Below, piece after piece: positions 1 to 8,211 of a DNA stretch of 24,689 nt. A model generated the notes under the pieces. That model was not told the DNA's origin, searched no databases, and saw only the letters and a list, made by a program, of their open reading frames with translations. Position 1 is the stretch's first letter. Every line of letters starts with the position of its first letter. The translations under genes were made by a program, and so were the position numbers. Origin of the DNA: Candidatus Aenigmatarchaeota archaeon (GTDB taxonomy: Archaea; Aenigmatarchaeota; Aenigmatarchaeia; QMZP01); assembly GCA_017609145.1 (NCBI GenBank), contig JAFCEM010000004.1:1-24689 (forward strand). Direction: 5' to 3'.

Positions 1-1508
1 TCATACAGTGTCTGCAGTATCTGGGCACGCGTGGCCTATGTGCCCAATCCCAACTCCTCCATCTTTTTCAGTATAGATGCCATACTGTACCTGTTCGGCG
101 GCTCTGTTTCCTTGTCGAACATGGTGAATTTTTTGGTTTTGACAGGCTCTCCGTTCTTCACTTCAGGAAGCAGCTGCTCTTTGAATTTTGCATAAGGCCC
201 GTAGAACTCCATCCAGTTTGCCTTCAGTGTCTTGACCCCGTGCGCAATGAAATTCTCGCCGTTTACATCAATGACTACCTTCATTAATTCCCTGATAGCG
301 GGCTCAGCGAACACGGCAAGGAAACGCCTCACAATCAGGTCATAGAGCTTTCTCTGATAATTGTTCATCTTTATGAGGTGGCCGGTCGGATATATGGCCG
401 GGTGGGCGCTGTCAGTCTTCTTTCCCTCATTGGGCTTCAGTACCTTTCTGGCAAGCAGCTGTTCACATAGCTTGCTGTAGGGCTTCTGCTTCCAGAGCTT
501 GTTCAATATGATCTTGTATCCGATCTTTGCCGGAAGTTTCTGGGAACTGGTTCTCGGATAGCTGATTACAGCGTGCTCGTACAGTGACTGCGCTATACTC
601 AGTGTCTGGGTCGGAGAGTAGCCGAAATGCCTGTAGCTTTCCCGCTGAAGCGTCGTCAGGTCAAAAGGAAATGGTGGATATTGTTTCTGCTCTTTTTTTT
701 CAACCGAAGCCACAACACCGTCCTTACCTTTGCACTTCTTCATCACATTATCGGCTTCAAGTTTCTTCCAGAACTTGTCCTTCTCATGCATTGCAGTGAC
801 TGACCTGTCTTCGATCTTTCCTTTCAGCTCAATCTGCCAGAATGGTGTTGACTTGAATGCCTCTATCTCCCTCTCCCGTTCTTCAAGAATCCTCAGCGTA
901 GGCCCCTGTACCCTTCCTGTTGAAAGTACATAGTAGCCGCCTGCATGTTCCAAGGCAAGTGTCAGCGCCCTGCTCATGTTTATCCCGAAGTACCAGTCAA
1001 CCTGTGCCCTCGTAAGTCCGGCTTCTATCTGCGGGAAGTCAAGGTGCTTGCTCGCGTTTTCATAGGCTTCTACAATGTCGCCCTTGGTCAGAGTGGAGAA
1101 CCTCATTCTTTTCCCGTCCTCGACCTTGCATATGAAGCGGAGTATGTTGAACGCTATGCTTGAGCCCTCTATATCAAAGTCAGTCGCAGAGATGAAGCTG
1201 TCTGCCTTCTTTGCAAGGGACTGCAGGTTCTCAAAGTATTTCCTTGACCACAAATTTCCCTTTTTTGTGTGGCTCGGCACCCAGCAGACGGAAAAAACCG
1301 GGTATGACCACTTTGCCGTCCTGTTTTTTTCCTGCAGAACAAACAGGTGCCCGACAGCAGGCGCGACCACGAGCTCCTTTCCGCCGCGGCTTATCCTGTA
1401 ATAAGCAACACCGCGGTTTTTGGCCGTGTTCACCTTGCCGTCCGCAAGGGCATGGGCTATCATCTTTGCAGCGTTTGGCTTCTCTGCAATCACCAGAGTG
1501 TAGGCCAT
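1..1508 (-). CDS. Type IA DNA topoisomerase, partial at the left edge, with an in-frame TAG codon
   Basis: The protein relaxes or decatenates DNA by single-strand passage through a 5'-phosphotyrosine. The Toprim domain starts at residue 1 (YTLVIAEKPNAAKMIA) and has the acidic DFDIEG motif at D110/D112/E114. DWYFGINMSR (171-180), GRVQGPTL (198-205) and the active-site region ISYPRTSSQ, with candidate nucleophile Y317, follow. The start at 1508 gives the family-typical N-terminus; an upstream in-frame ATG at 1562 would add 18 unlikely residues. TTTAAATAATT at 1530-1540 is a well-placed TATA box for a leaderless start at 1508. Codon 491 (36-38) is TAG and falls inside the conserved block: GLGT precedes it and ATRAQILQTLY follows in the same frame to the window edge. 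I therefore annotate the gene through the TAG rather than ending it there. Truncation by nonsense mutation is the alternative. Confidence 0.9.
36..38 (-). other. In-frame TAG read as sense in topoisomerase IA (candidate pyrrolysine)
   Basis: The TAG sits between GLGT and ATRAQ. Many archaeal homologues, as I recall them, read GLGTKATRA, so the TAG occupies a usual lysine position. Coding similarity continues without a frame change up to base 1. Lysine AAG to TAG is a single base change. Confidence 0.8.
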
Positions 1509-1529
1509 ATCTAAAAAAAGTAAGCAGGG

Positions 1530-1540
1530 TTTAAATAATT
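1530..1540 (-). promoter_or_regulatory. TATA box of topoisomerase IA
   Basis: TTTAAATAATT lies 22-32 bases upstream of the ATG at 1508, the spacing expected for a leaderless archaeal transcript. It lies downstream of the TAG of top6A, so topoisomerase IA may be transcribed independently. Confidence 0.5.
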
Positions 1541-1564
1541 TGCAACTAACCTGTCGCACCAACT

Positions 1565-2686
1565 CTAGGGCAAGAATTCCTTGTTCTGTATTTTCTGCGG
1601 AAGGTATTTTTCGGAGATGAATCTGATGCCCTTGCTAGAAAGGGCTTCAAGCTCAAGCTTGTGACCGGCCTGAAGCATGTGTTTTATCTCATGCTGCCAT
1701 TCCTTCGGCTTGAACCACACATAGTTAAGCATCTCGTTTGCCCTCTTCTTGTCGCCCTCGTTCAGCTTGATAGTCACGTTCTTCGGTATGTTGAACTGCT
1801 GCACGTCCTGGGTGGTCAGGCCGATGAATTTGGCATCAGGAGTTCCCAGGCGGTCCGAGAGGAAGCTCAGGTTGATTGAGCCCTGCTTTATAACTGAGTA
1901 TATATAGTAACCCCAGGCGTCCGCGTCCGTAAGCACATATACTGGCAGCTTAAGCTCGTTGTGCAGCCTGTTAATCATTCTCCTGCATCCCCTGGCAGGC
2001 TGGCCCTTTCCTGTCAGTATCAGGCAGTTGTGCTTCTTCCAGAACTTGTCCTCGTTAAGCCTCTGCCAGACAGCGTCCTTCTCTATGACCAGCACATAAT
2101 CAGCAGTGCAGTCCCTGAACTGTATTACCTCAGGCTCGACATTGGATGGTATTGCCCAGCCGGAAGAACCCATTCTGGTGCAGTCTATAGTATCCTCCCC
2201 GTCAACTATCTTTATGGGCCCTGCTATATATCCCTTCCTGTCGGCTTTCAGGTGCAGCTTCTCCCTAAGTGTATTCAGCGCAGCCTCCAAATCCTCAAGC
2301 ACGGGGTCGCTTTCGTTCTGGTCCTCGAATGTGTTTTCATTCGTGTTTTTTATGGTCCTCTTCAGGATATAATACATATCCCTGATGGACGTTGAAACGT
2401 TCTGCTGCATTATCTTTTTACACTCCGCAGCGACAAGAAGTGTCTGCATGAACTTTCTTGTATGTGCAACGTTCAGGTACGTCCTGCGGGATATCTTGTC
2501 GCCCAGCCTGATTATCCTGTGTTTTTCGTCGAAGAACACGTTGGAAAGCGTCCTTATCGGCAGCACTATGCCTGGGTTTTTCATGCTGTTAATGTCTTTG
2601 AGTATACTGTTACCCATTATGTTCAGTGTTTGCTTGGGATCGGTCTTGGCCCTCTCCACGCTGCTCTTCTGTATCTTCTTCTCCAT
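1565..2686 (-). CDS. top6A: DNA topoisomerase VI subunit A
   Basis: This is the cleaving subunit of topoisomerase VI (Spo11 family), which makes the double-strand break through tyrosine. PIRTLSNVFFDE (about 43-54) is typical of the family. The 5Y-CAP motif SIRDMYYIL gives Y106 as the likely nucleophile. The Toprim domain shows E202 (VIEKD) and the DxD pair D254/D256 (LTDADAWGYYI). The start at 2686 has GGGGTGA about six bases upstream and overlaps top6B by 77 bases; an in-frame ATG at 2617, giving an 8-base overlap, is an alternative. The family normally ends near the SEKYLPQKI segment, as here. The terminal codon is TAG (1565-1567). If TAG is sense, the frame runs on through a second TAG (1511-1513) to TGA at 1490-1492, overlapping topoisomerase IA by 19 bases. 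Confidence 0.95.
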   Translation of the reverse strand: MEKKIQKSSVERAKTDPKQTLNIMGNSILKDINSMKNPGIVLPIRTLSNVFFDEKHRIIRLGDKISRRTYLNVAHTRKFMQTLLVAAECKKIMQQNVSTSIRDMYYILKRTIKNTNENTFEDQNESDPVLEDLEAALNTLREKLHLKADRKGYIAGPIKIVDGEDTIDCTRMGSSGWAIPSNVEPEVIQFRDCTADYVLVIEKDAVWQRLNEDKFWKKHNCLILTGKGQPARGCRRMINRLHNELKLPVYVLTDADAWGYYIYSVIKQGSINLSFLSDRLGTPDAKFIGLTTQDVQQFNIPKNVTIKLNEGDKKRANEMLNYVWFKPKEWQHEIKHMLQAGHKLELEALSSKGIRFISEKYLPQKIQNKEFLP

Positions 2687-4211
2687 TTATTTCACCCCAT
2701 CTCTTTTCTACCATTTTGAGTATGTTCTCCTCAATCTGTTTGCTTGGACTGCCAGTAAGCTCCTCCAGCGCAACCGCTGTCTCGCCCGCATACCTCTCGA
2801 ATATCCTCTTCTTCTCCGCTATCATCTGCGCCTTCCTGACACCGGAAAGGTAGAGGGAAAGCTTCCTTGCACAGTCTTGGAGCCCGAGCTTGATTTCCTT
2901 GATTATCACGGGATAAGACGCTATTGACTCCTTTGACTCTGATGTGAATGGCACCCATACAGAACATAGGTGCACGAATATGACAACCGGCGCCTCCGGG
3001 AACTTGCTCCCCTGCAGACCGTACCTTCTCCAGTCAATCTTGGTGATGGATTTTGTGATTGCACAGTCTCCTGCCTGGTAAAGCAGTGGCACCTTATTTG
3101 CAAACCTCATGAAGCTGGGCTCTGCCACTGAGCCGCCGTATGCAATCCCGACCTCAATCTGGAAGGGCCAGCCGCGGTAGACTGTCGGCGGTCTTGATAT
3201 GGCATCAACCCATTCCGGGTTGAGCTCCTTTTTCAGGCCGTTTTTAATCAGCTCATTACCCAGAGGAGAAAGGCAATCCGTCGGGGGTTTTGTGAGCTTG
3301 GTTTCCTTTACGGCATATGATATATTTTTAACATCTTCTTCAGTGAGCTTTCTGGGGCTTGTTCTCGGGTCAATCTTTGCATCCTCGCATATCTTCTTTG
3401 CAGTAAGGCTTCCTATCCTTGAGAACTCGCTCGTAAGGAATGTCTGGATTGTCCTTGCTTTGGTATCATGAAGCATTCGCGTCAGTATGCCTATCTCAAC
3501 CCCATAGAGATGTGGTTTTATCTCATCTGGTTCCTTGGGGAGAACCTGGACGCCCCTGCTGAATTCAACCTTGCCTGTAGGAGAATCGAATACTATGTTC
3601 GCATAGGGATTTGAAATCGCAACCTGCTTTAGGTACTCTATAACAGACTGTTTGTGTTCTCTGTAAAGGCCCTCTGCCACAAAAGTAACCTGGACCCCGT
3701 GCCATTTGTCAGTTTTAATCACCTGGCTTTCCTCTATCATCGGTTCGTTGTGCTTGACATCTATCTTTATCCTATACTTATGGGTTTTGCCATCGCCTGT
3801 TGATGTCAGGATCTGCGTGGGCTGGCCGCTAGTGAGTTGTGAGTAAAGCACGCAGCCTGATATGCCTATGCCCTGCTGGCCCCTACTCTGACGGAGCTTA
3901 TGGAATTTGCTTCCATATAGCAGCTTTCCGAATATGTTGGCTACCTGCTTCTTGACTATGCCCGGACCGTTGTCCCTTATAACAATCTTGTATTTCTCTT
4001 TTTCTAGTTCCTCTATCTTCACGTATATATCAGGAAGCACCCTTGCCTCCTCAGTTGCGTCGAGTGCATTGTCAACCGCTTCCTTTATTATTGTCAGGAG
4101 TGCCTTGATCTTGTTATCATAACCGAGGAGATGCCTGTTCTTCTCGAAAAATTCAGATATGGAAATTGCCCTGTGTTCCTTGGCCATCTCATGCGCTGTC
4201 TTCACTACCAT
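2610..4211 (-). CDS. top6B: DNA topoisomerase VI subunit B
   Basis: This is the ATPase subunit of topoisomerase VI, which dimerises on ATP and gates strand passage. The GHKL ATP site is visible: EAVDNALDATEE (N box), IRDNGPGI (G1 box) and RGQQGIGISG (G2 box), followed by the helix-turn region and the transducer domain, with KWHGVQVTF and the C-terminal IKLGLQDCARKL. The length of 533 residues is normal. A second in-frame start (MAKEHRAISISEF, residue 9) is possible. The stop is TAA. It is followed immediately by top6A on the same strand with a long overlap, so the two subunits are probably translationally coupled. Confidence 0.95.
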   Translation of the reverse strand: MVVKTAHEMAKEHRAISISEFFEKNRHLLGYDNKIKALLTIIKEAVDNALDATEEARVLPDIYVKIEELEKEKYKIVIRDNGPGIVKKQVANIFGKLLYGSKFHKLRQSRGQQGIGISGCVLYSQLTSGQPTQILTSTGDGKTHKYRIKIDVKHNEPMIEESQVIKTDKWHGVQVTFVAEGLYREHKQSVIEYLKQVAISNPYANIVFDSPTGKVEFSRGVQVLPKEPDEIKPHLYGVEIGILTRMLHDTKARTIQTFLTSEFSRIGSLTAKKICEDAKIDPRTSPRKLTEEDVKNISYAVKETKLTKPPTDCLSPLGNELIKNGLKKELNPEWVDAISRPPTVYRGWPFQIEVGIAYGGSVAEPSFMRFANKVPLLYQAGDCAITKSITKIDWRRYGLQGSKFPEAPVVIFVHLCSVWVPFTSESKESIASYPVIIKEIKLGLQDCARKLSLYLSGVRKAQMIAEKKRIFERYAGETAVALEELTGSPSKQIEENILKMVEKRWGEINGEEDTEEQRGEGQDRSQANTEHNG

Positions 4212-4280
4212 TGTTCCACCGGCTGGTTTTGTCTAGATTTCAAATCATTTCTGTTGCCTTGAAACCAACATCATGCGACT

Positions 4281-5093
4281 CTAAAAAGAGTTTTTTCTGG
4301 TTTCCTTTTGGGCTATTTCAAGGCTCTTAATTATTGTTTTCATCCCTTTTAAATCAATATCCCTTGCCTTTTTCTCCTGTATACTATTACTTAAATTTAA
4401 GCTTTTTAAGCTTTCCCTTGCCTGGTTTTTAGTCATTTTATTGAACTTTGCAAAGCATTCCAGAAGCACGTTTTTTACCTTTTTTGCTTCCCAGAGGAAA
4501 AGCTTCTGCACCATGTTTTCCGGCTTTCTGGCCATGGATATCACAACCGAATTGGTGTCGGGTTTTGGATAGAAATCATCCTTGGAAAGCTCTGTTTCTA
4601 TCTTTATATCAAAGAATGCCCGGGCAAAGATTGAAAGCCTGCTGTAACCCCTTTCATCCGGACCTGAGACAAGCCTGTAGGCAAAACCTTTAGGAACAAC
4701 AAGAACAGCGCGCCTGAATTTGCATAGCGCCAGCTTCCTCAGCAGGGCCTCTGAGATGGCATAAGGAAGGTTTGAAACAATTACATCACAATCCATTCCT
4801 CTTATTTTTCTGAGTATATTGCCTTTCACAACATCAACATTCTTCAGCCTGGCAAGCTCCCTCTTCAGTAGAGAAGCAAGCTTCCCGTCTATCTCAACTG
4901 CCACGACCTTGTGCGACTTTTTGGTAAGCTCCTCCGTAAGGAACCCGAGCCCTGCACCTATCTCAAGGACTGTTTCACCAGGCCTTATACCGGCAAGTGA
5001 AACAATCTTTCTGATTGTTTCAGCCCGCGTCATGAAGTTCTGCCCCAGCATAGGATCGGGACTTATGTTGTACCTCTTCAGAAGCTCTTTCAT
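4281..5093 (-). CDS. ksgA: 16S rRNA dimethyladenosine transferase (KsgA/Dim1)
   Basis: The enzyme dimethylates two adjacent adenosines near the 3' end of 16S rRNA using S-adenosylmethionine. Visible motifs are DPMLGQNF (13-20), SAM motif I LEIGAGLGFLTEEL (43-56), AVEID (65-69), and motif IV NLPYAIS starting at residue 108. I chose ATG 5093 (MKELLKRYNISPDPMLGQ) because the upstream extension to 5246 is not family-like and overlaps the divergent GTPase gene. It ends at TAG (4281-4283). If TAG is sense, 11 more residues follow to TGA at 4245-4247, still short of top6B. It lies upstream of top6B on the same strand. Confidence 0.93.
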   Translation of the reverse strand: MKELLKRYNISPDPMLGQNFMTRAETIRKIVSLAGIRPGETVLEIGAGLGFLTEELTKKSHKVVAVEIDGKLASLLKRELARLKNVDVVKGNILRKIRGMDCDVIVSNLPYAISEALLRKLALCKFRRAVLVVPKGFAYRLVSGPDERGYSRLSIFARAFFDIKIETELSKDDFYPKPDTNSVVISMARKPENMVQKLFLWEAKKVKNVLLECFAKFNKMTKNQARESLKSLNLSNSIQEKKARDIDLKGMKTIIKSLEIAQKETRKNSF

Positions 5094-5160
5094 GCTTGAA
5101 TATTCGCCTTTGAGGATAAAAGTATTTCTTTTTATGGATGAATTGAAACAAGAATAGTAT

Positions 5161-6225
5161 ATGGGTGCAGAAGAGCAGATAAAGGAGATAGAGGACGAGA
5201 TTGCGCGGACGCAGTACAATAAGGCAACGGAGAAACACATAGGCAAGCTTAAGGCGAAGCTGGCGCAGCTCCGGGCACAGGAGCAGAAGAGGTCCGGTAA
5301 AAAGGGCGCGGGCTATTCTATAAAGAAGAGCGGCGATGCAACTGTTTTGCTGATTGGGTTTCCCTCAACAGGCAAGTCCACGCTTCTCAACAGGCTGACC
5401 AGCGCCAGCTCCAAGACCGGTGATTATGACTTCACCACCATTGATGTGATACCGGGGGTAATGGAATACAGGGGCGCAAGGATACAGATAGTCGATGTTC
5501 CGGGTGTGATTGAAGGAGCTGCGTCCGGCAGGGGCCGGGGAAAGGAAATCCTTTCCGTGGTGCGCAATGCAGACTTAATTCTGATTATGATTGATACCGA
5601 AACAATGGAAAGGCTTCCGCTCATTGAGAAGGAATTGTATGAGGCGGGATTCAGGCTGAACCAGAAGCCGCCAGATGTTAAGGTACAGAAGAAGGGTAGC
5701 GGTGGCATTGACATAACCGGGGCAGAAACCTGCGGTATGAAAAGGGACACGATTGTTTCAGTCCTGAAAGAATTCGGCATATACAATGCTGATGTGGTAA
5801 TAAGGGAGAACGTTTCCCTAGAGCGTTTAATAGATGCCATGATGAAAAACAGGGTCTATGTGCCCGCGCTGGTAATCATGAACAAGATTGACAAAAAAAG
5901 GCCGGCGAAGGTGGAGAAAGACTGGGTTTTGGTGTCCGCTCTGAAGGGCACGGGCATTGACACGCTCAGGGAAAGGATATGGGGTGCCCTCGGTTTCATG
6001 CGCATCTACATGAAAAAGCCCGGGAAGGAGGCGGACATGAAAAAGCCGCTTATCATGAAAAAGGGCGGAACGGTTGCGGATGTCTGCAAAGCCATGCACA
6101 GACAGGTGGAAAAGAACTTTAGGTTCGCAAGAGTCTGGGGCATTTCGGCATAGTTCCCTGGCCAGAGGCTCGGGGTGGAGCACAGGCTAAAAGACCAGGA
6201 CATCGTAGAACTCCACCTCAGGTGA
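5161..6225 (+). CDS. DRG-family developmentally regulated GTP-binding protein with an internal TAG codon
   Basis: This Obg/DRG-class GTPase is ribosome-associated in studied members. The N-terminus has the family HIGKLKAKLAQLR helix. G1 is GFPSTGKST (66-74), G3 is DVPG (112-115), and G4 is NKID (241-244), followed by SALKGTG and a C-terminal TGS domain from about residue 262. Codon 331 (6151-6153) is TAG. It is preceded by FRFARVWGISA and followed in frame by FPGQRLGVEHRLKDQ and DIVELHLR, then TGA (6223-6225). That downstream piece is the conserved end of the TGS domain; eukaryotic DRG1 has VWGLSVK at the matching position. The full length is 354 residues, whereas ending at TAG would remove the last TGS strands. 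It is divergent from ksgA, 67 bases away. Confidence 0.93.
6151..6153 (+). other. In-frame TAG read as sense in the DRG GTPase (candidate pyrrolysine)
   Basis: The conserved DRG tail continues for 23 codons after the TAG without a frame change and ends at TGA. Homologues have Lys or a similar residue where the TAG falls (WGxSxK). This is the clearest evidence in the window that TAG is translated. Confidence 0.85.
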
Positions 6226-6240
6226 TTTATTAATAAAATA
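6226..6240 (+). promoter_or_regulatory. AT-rich TATA-like element before the nuclease gene
   Basis: TTTATTAATAAAATA lies 12-26 bases before ATG 6252, directly after the TGA that truly ends the GTPase gene. The spacing suits a leaderless transcript. Confidence 0.4.
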
Positions 6241-6251
6241 CAATAGGAATT

Positions 6252-6590
6252 ATGATAGCAGAAATTGCCATGTTTCTGGCGATGATTACGCTTCTTTATA
6301 TCATTTATCTGTACAGGAAAGAGCTCAACGAGCTGAAGTTCCAGAAATACAGTCTTTCATCCAAGTACGGCAAGATGTCCGAGCAATTCATGCCCTTTCT
6401 TGAGCACTACCCGTTCGACAGGCAGAACTTCAGGTTCATTGGCACGCCGATAGATGGGATACAGTTTGAGGACGACAGGGTTGTCTTCGTGGAGTTCAAG
6501 ACAGGAAGCTCAACATTGACGGCAAAACAGAGGCTTGTCAGGGAACTTATAAAAGACAGGAAAGTGGAGTTCAGGGAGTTCAGGATATAA
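6252..6590 (+). CDS. Membrane-anchored Holliday-junction-resolvase-related endonuclease
   Basis: This 112-residue protein has one N-terminal membrane helix (about 4-21) and a short basic linker, followed by a compact PD-(D/E)xK nuclease core. The core has IDG with D68, then VEFKTG with E81 and K83, and a downstream QRLVRELI with Q93. That order and the small size match the archaeal family described as endonucleases related to Holliday junction resolvases (Pfam Endonuc_Holl). The substrate is unknown. The membrane anchor makes a role in recombination less certain. The stop is TAA. Confidence 0.75.
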   Translation: MIAEIAMFLAMITLLYIIYLYRKELNELKFQKYSLSSKYGKMSEQFMPFLEHYPFDRQNFRFIGTPIDGIQFEDDRVVFVEFKTGSSTLTAKQRLVRELIKDRKVEFREFRI

Positions 6591-6881
6591 ACAAAGCAGA
6601 GAAAACTGATCTGGCTGCCATTGCCTTAGTGGTCATGTTTTTGGGCATACCTCGGTATATCTGTCTTTTCGCGCGAAAAGACATATCAATATGTCCTTGA
6701 TTTTTTCAGCAGCCACAAGCATTCCCTTAATAATAGTTTTAGATTGCATTGCACAAACCAGTCAGCAGTGGGTAATTCCCAATTCTATATTGCCATTTCA
6801 GTTATTCGGGATTTTGACACTGTAGGTATTTTATGAGCATTTTTTCAATAAGCATATTACAAAAAACTGTGGCAACCCAGA
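6591..6881. other. Non-coding stretch with one perfect palindrome
   Basis: I see no convincing gene in these roughly 290 bases. Short hydrophobic readings exist near 6600-6700 but have no family resemblance. The only marked structure is the palindrome at 6662-6683. Confidence 0.5.
6662..6683. repeat. 22-bp perfect palindrome
   Basis: The half-site TGTCTTTTCGC is followed immediately by its exact reverse complement GCGAAAAGACA, with no spacer. It lies in non-coding sequence between the nuclease gene and the broken membrane gene. It could be an operator for a dimeric protein or the stem of an RNA hairpin. No T-run follows, so a terminator is less likely. Confidence 0.75.
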
Positions 6882-7263
6882 ATGAATTATGGTTTTGTAA
6901 TTGTTTTAGTGGCATTATCAGTCTTTTTGATTTTGCTTTTCGGTTTTCCTGCTCTGTTATCCATACCATATTTTACCTGTGCTTTGGATTGGTTCTGATA
7001 GTGATGCCGTCTATAATCAAATTGGCTCGTCGCCCAACCCTTTTTTCGAAATTTTTAAAAACCGGCGCGTATTTCTTTTTCGTCTCGTTCATTTACGAGA
7101 TAACCACACTCAAATGGGATAGTGGGGATTCCCGGGAAAATATATCGGCTGGATATCTGTTCTGGGCGTAACCTTTCCTCTTGAGGAACTGATATTCTGG
7201 CTCATGCTTCTCTCAACAGCATGTCTGTCTTTTTATGAATTCTTCTATGATGATGAAAAATAA
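6882..7263 (+). pseudogene. Broken lycopene-cyclase-domain-like membrane protein
   Basis: Coding resemblance is spread over three frames. From ATG 6882 one frame gives a hydrophobic helix (VIVLVALSVFLILLFGF). A second frame carries FGLVLIVMPSIIKL and FFFVSFIYEITTLKW (about 6985-7116). A third, ending at TAA 7261-7263, carries WGFPGKYIGW and VTFPLEELIFWLML, which resemble the signature regions of archaeal lycopene-cyclase-domain membrane proteins. Each shift is what one lost base would cause, one near 6960-7000 and one near the GGGG at 7123-7126. Repairing both would give about 127 residues with four membrane helices. It may be a decayed gene or two sequencing or assembly indels. Confidence 0.5.
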
Positions 7264-7264
7264 C

Positions 7265-7274
7265 AATTTTTAAC
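7265..7274 (+). promoter_or_regulatory. TATA-like element of the primase gene
   Basis: AATTTTTAAC lies 20-29 bases before ATG 7294 and fits a leaderless start. Confidence 0.35.
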
Positions 7275-7293
7275 ATGGAAACAATAATTTAAT

Positions 7294-8193
7294 ATGGTCA
7301 CTTCAAATGTGATTAAAAAACTCGGCCAGACCGACGTGATTGTTTATTACAGCAAAATCGCATCCAGTGCCTGTGTGAAAAGATTCCTGACAGGCAAGGA
7401 AATCGCAACCAAAATATGGCTTTCCAGGGGCATACCATATTTTATCAAGCGCGGCTCAAAGGAGCCGCCTCTCAGTATCGAAGAGCTTGCTTCTGCCGTG
7501 GATTCGGATTTTCTTGAGGCAAGGAAGAGCAGAATGGGACTTTCCACTGTAAGGAACAAACTCAACAAAACCCAGCAGAAAATCTGGGATTATTTCCCGC
7601 CCAGAAAGCTCATGGACTTGTTCTATGCAACCAATAACGAAGGCAGGGGGAAGCCGCTTGAGAGAATATACTTTGACATAGACCGCTCGGGCCAGGGCCC
7701 GGACAGGGCGCAGAAAGTCGCAGCAGAGCTGGCGGATTTGATAAGGGCTGACAGTGATTTCAGGAAGAAGGTCGGAAATTTTGATTTATTTCCAATGTGG
7801 ACGGGTTCGAGCTTCCACATCTATCTTATGCTGAATAAGAAGATTCCGAACAGCGTCTACGACAGAGAAATACATTTCTCAAAGAACAGGCCCACGGAGA
7901 GCTTCACCGGAAGGTGGGCAGACGAGATAAACAAAAAACTCAAGGTTAAGGTAATCGGCGGGCACCAGAAAAGCCCGGGTTGCATAAACATAGACCCGAG
8001 CCAGAGCCCGTCAGGAAAGCTCGCAAGGGCGCCATTCTCGCTGCACATGAAGGATGCCAAAACAGTGGACGGTGTTGCCATACCATTGAAAATAGAGATG
8101 CTTGGTGATAAGAATCTGACCAGTGAGCTGAAGAAATACACACCCGACAGGGTTCTAAAGGAACTGAATTCCCTGGCAGGGAGGCTGCCATAA
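7294..8193 (+). CDS. Archaeo-eukaryotic primase superfamily protein (PriS / LigD Pol-like)
   Basis: The family synthesises RNA or DNA primers or fills gaps. Motif I is YFDIDRSGQG with the metal-binding pair D128/D130. Motif II is TGSSFHIY with H175. Motif III is INID (D234), followed by SGKLARAPFSLHMK with R245 and H251, like the nucleotide-binding end of PriS. At 299 residues it is smaller than typical archaeal PriS (about 350) and similar to LigD polymerase domains, so it may be either the main primase catalytic subunit or a repair-type paralogue. The stop is a tandem TAATAG. It converges with the HerA-like gene, leaving 18 bases between the stops. Confidence 0.8.
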   Translation: MVTSNVIKKLGQTDVIVYYSKIASSACVKRFLTGKEIATKIWLSRGIPYFIKRGSKEPPLSIEELASAVDSDFLEARKSRMGLSTVRNKLNKTQQKIWDYFPPRKLMDLFYATNNEGRGKPLERIYFDIDRSGQGPDRAQKVAAELADLIRADSDFRKKVGNFDLFPMWTGSSFHIYLMLNKKIPNSVYDREIHFSKNRPTESFTGRWADEINKKLKVKVIGGHQKSPGCINIDPSQSPSGKLARAPFSLHMKDAKTVDGVAIPLKIEMLGDKNLTSELKKYTPDRVLKELNSLAGRLP

Positions 8194-8211
8194 TAGATGG
8201 AAAAGAAGTAG

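Noticed and set aside
36..1562. Topoisomerase IA as a complete 508-residue gene ending at TAG with a start at 1562
   Set aside because: The conserved block continues past the TAG to the window edge, and the first 18 residues are not family-like and overlap the promoter.
5161..6153. DRG GTPase as a 330-residue protein
   Set aside because: It would cut the TGS domain just before its conserved last strands, which are encoded in frame after the TAG.
7120..7122. A third sense TAG in the broken lycopene-cyclase-like gene
   Set aside because: The TAG is in the frame of the last segment but lies before the probable frame change, where the upstream helix is in another frame, so it is probably not read.
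6833..7171. A 112-residue intact protein
   Set aside because: Only its middle part looks like a real membrane segment; the family-like start and end are in other frames.
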